A stretch of 5,982 nt of DNA from Rickettsiales bacterium (GTDB lineage: Bacteria > Pseudomonadota > Alphaproteobacteria > Rs-D84): the NCBI GenBank assembly GCA_031259745.1, contig JAIRLB010000055.1:1-5982 (forward strand), in the 5' to 3' direction. The translations under genes were made by a program, and so were the position numbers. This document shows positions 5,269 through 5,982 of this stretch, one piece after another; the stretch's first letter is position 1; each line of letters starts with the position of its first letter. Below the pieces are notes generated by a model, which was not told the origin of the DNA, did no database searches, and worked only from the letters and a program-made list of their open reading frames with translations.

Positions 5269-5824
5269 CAGTATTTCCATTTCCCTTGTATTGACTTATC
5301 GCATCAATAACCTTGATCAATGTTTTTTGCAAACTTTCATCTTGGGTCTCGACAGTTATGTCAGCCGCCGAATATATTTTATACCTCTCGCCAATCAATT
5401 GCGATAAGATTTTCTTGCTATCTGCGTTCAGAAGCTGCGGCCGAGTATCGCGAAAGTTCGTCCTTTTTACAAGAAGTTCCAGGCCAGCTTTTAACCAAAT
5501 TGTCAACGCATTATCCAAAATCATTTCGCGCACCGCCGGGGTTATAAAGGCACCCTCGCCTGTGGATATGACTTTTAGCGAAGGCGGCGATTCCAGCAAA
5601 CGAGAAATAACGGATTGTTCTGCGCGGCGAAATTCTTCTTCACCATAAAGCGAGAAAATATCGACAACGCTGCAACCGGCAGCAGCCTCTATCTCTTTGT
5701 CTGAATCAATAAAAGGAATATTCAATTTTCGAGCCAAGGCGCGGCCGATACTGGTCTTGCCAGCCCCCATCAGCCCAACCATAACTATTGGCTTTTTCAA
5801 AGAAAATTCAAGATTTTTACTCAT
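5261..5824 (-). CDS. aroK: Shikimate kinase (EC 2.7.1.71)
   Basis: Phosphorylates the 3-OH of shikimate with ATP, step five of the chorismate pathway to aromatic amino acids, in the cytoplasm. The 187-aa product has the Walker A loop GLMGAGKT (17-24), FIDSD with shikimate-binding Asp 40 and Asp 42, GEEEFRRAE with Arg 66, the lid region with RP at 128-129, and GERYKIY with the late conserved Arg 147. The normal GGG substrate motif reads G-E-G (89-91, codons GGC GAG GGT), a Gly-to-Glu change at the position that usually contacts shikimate. All other key residues are intact, so I call it functional with a caveat. The start at 5824 gives a family-typical N-terminus, but no Shine-Dalgarno sequence precedes it. 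aroB, a common partner, is absent; the downstream gene is mscL, overlapping by 8 bp. Confidence 0.95.
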   Translation of the reverse strand: MSKNLEFSLKKPIVMVGLMGAGKTSIGRALARKLNIPFIDSDKEIEAAAGCSVVDIFSLYGEEEFRRAEQSVISRLLESPPSLKVISTGEGAFITPAVREMILDNALTIWLKAGLELLVKRTNFRDTRPQLLNADSKKILSQLIGERYKIYSAADITVETQDESLQKTLIKVIDAISQYKGNGNTDV

Positions 5825-5835
5825 GCTTTTGATTA

Positions 5836-5864
5836 ATTATATCGCAATTGGCGACAAAAATCAA
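5836..5864 (-). promoter_or_regulatory. Predicted promoter of the aroK-mscL operon, very close to the start codon
   Basis: On the minus strand, TTGATT (5859-5864, 4/6) and a perfect TATAAT (5836-5841) are spaced by 17 bp. The implied transcription start near 5829 leaves a leader of only about five bases before the aroK ATG (5824), in agreement with the missing ribosome-binding site. The mRNA may therefore be leaderless or nearly so. Confidence 0.6.
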
Positions 5865-5890
5865 ACTATTGTGACAAACCCAGGCATTCT

Positions 5891-5982
5891 TTACTTTATC
5901 GTGTGGTAAAAGGTTCCGGAATAATCGATATTCAGCGCATTGCCGGCCGCGCCTGTCGCCAGCGAGCCATAACAGGTCTGTC
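5891..5982 (-). CDS. C-terminal fragment of an unidentified protein (5' part outside window)
   Basis: On the minus strand one frame is open from the window edge to a TAA at 5891-5893, giving 29 residues that begin QTCYGSLATGAAGNALN and end SGTFYHTIK. The Gly/Ala/Thr/Tyr-rich composition looks like real secreted or pilin-like protein rather than chance sequence. The two other minus frames are less convincing: one stops within 17 codons, and the other is Arg/Trp-rich and runs on past the aroK start. The frame ends 66 bp before the aroK ATG, and the aroK promoter lies in that gap, so the gene is probably upstream in the same orientation but separately transcribed. The fragment is too short to assign a family. 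Confidence 0.5.
   Translation of the reverse strand, partial: QTCYGSLATGAAGNALNIDYSGTFYHTIK

Noticed and set aside
5269..5280. Upstream ATG at 5280 for mscL
   Set aside because: It would overlap aroK by 20 bp, its ribosome-binding site is too close, and MEIL adds residues not typical of MscL; the ATG at 5268 fits better.
1..5982. CRISPR array, tRNA or rRNA genes
   Set aside because: No regularly spaced direct repeats, cloverleaf with TTC loop, or rRNA signature was seen on either strand.

Overview
The window looks like chromosomal sequence from a Gram-negative bacterium. It encodes a secreted outer-membrane beta-barrel protein with a C-terminal phenylalanine and a GT8-type glycosyltransferase of the kind used for lipopolysaccharide or other surface glycans. 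The overall style (moderate-GC genes, AT-rich intergenic DNA, short spacing, an opacity/P44-like small barrel) would fit an uncultured alphaproteobacterium, but no rRNA or other taxonomic marker is present, so that placement is inference.

Layout, left to right. (1) 1-497, + strand: the C-terminal part of a GT8 glycosyltransferase cut by the window edge. (2) 498-573: a short convergent gap with a small palindromic dispersed repeat. (3) 574-2970, - strand: a complete, compact leucyl-tRNA synthetase gene (leuS) with both signature motifs, an editing domain and two Cys-rich zinc sites. (4) 2971-3310: a divergent intergenic region. It holds a leuS promoter, a 129-bp MITE-like inverted-repeat element flanked by an exact 9-bp direct repeat, and a promoter for the next gene. 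(5) 3311-3970, + strand: a small outer-membrane beta-barrel protein followed by a very strong terminator. (6) 3971-4704: about 730 bp with no recognisable gene. It contains back-to-back terminators of opposite polarity, three copies of a 12-bp motif (two forming a hairpin) and two weak candidate small ORFs on the minus strand. (7) 4705-5824, - strand: a two-gene operon, aroK (shikimate kinase) followed by an overlapping mscL (mechanosensitive channel) with a C-terminal zinc ribbon. (8) 5891-5982, - strand: the last 29 codons of an unidentified gene cut by the right edge.

The known genes are housekeeping (translation, aromatic amino-acid synthesis, osmotic protection) and envelope functions, and they do not form one pathway. 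The most noteworthy items are the MITE-like element in the leuS/barrel divergent region, the repeat- and terminator-rich gap at 4225-4560, the near-leaderless aroK start, a Gly-to-Glu change in the conserved GGG motif of AroK, and a LeuRS that resembles the Gram-positive/candidate-phyla form more than the usual proteobacterial one. I did not find a convincing new multi-gene system.
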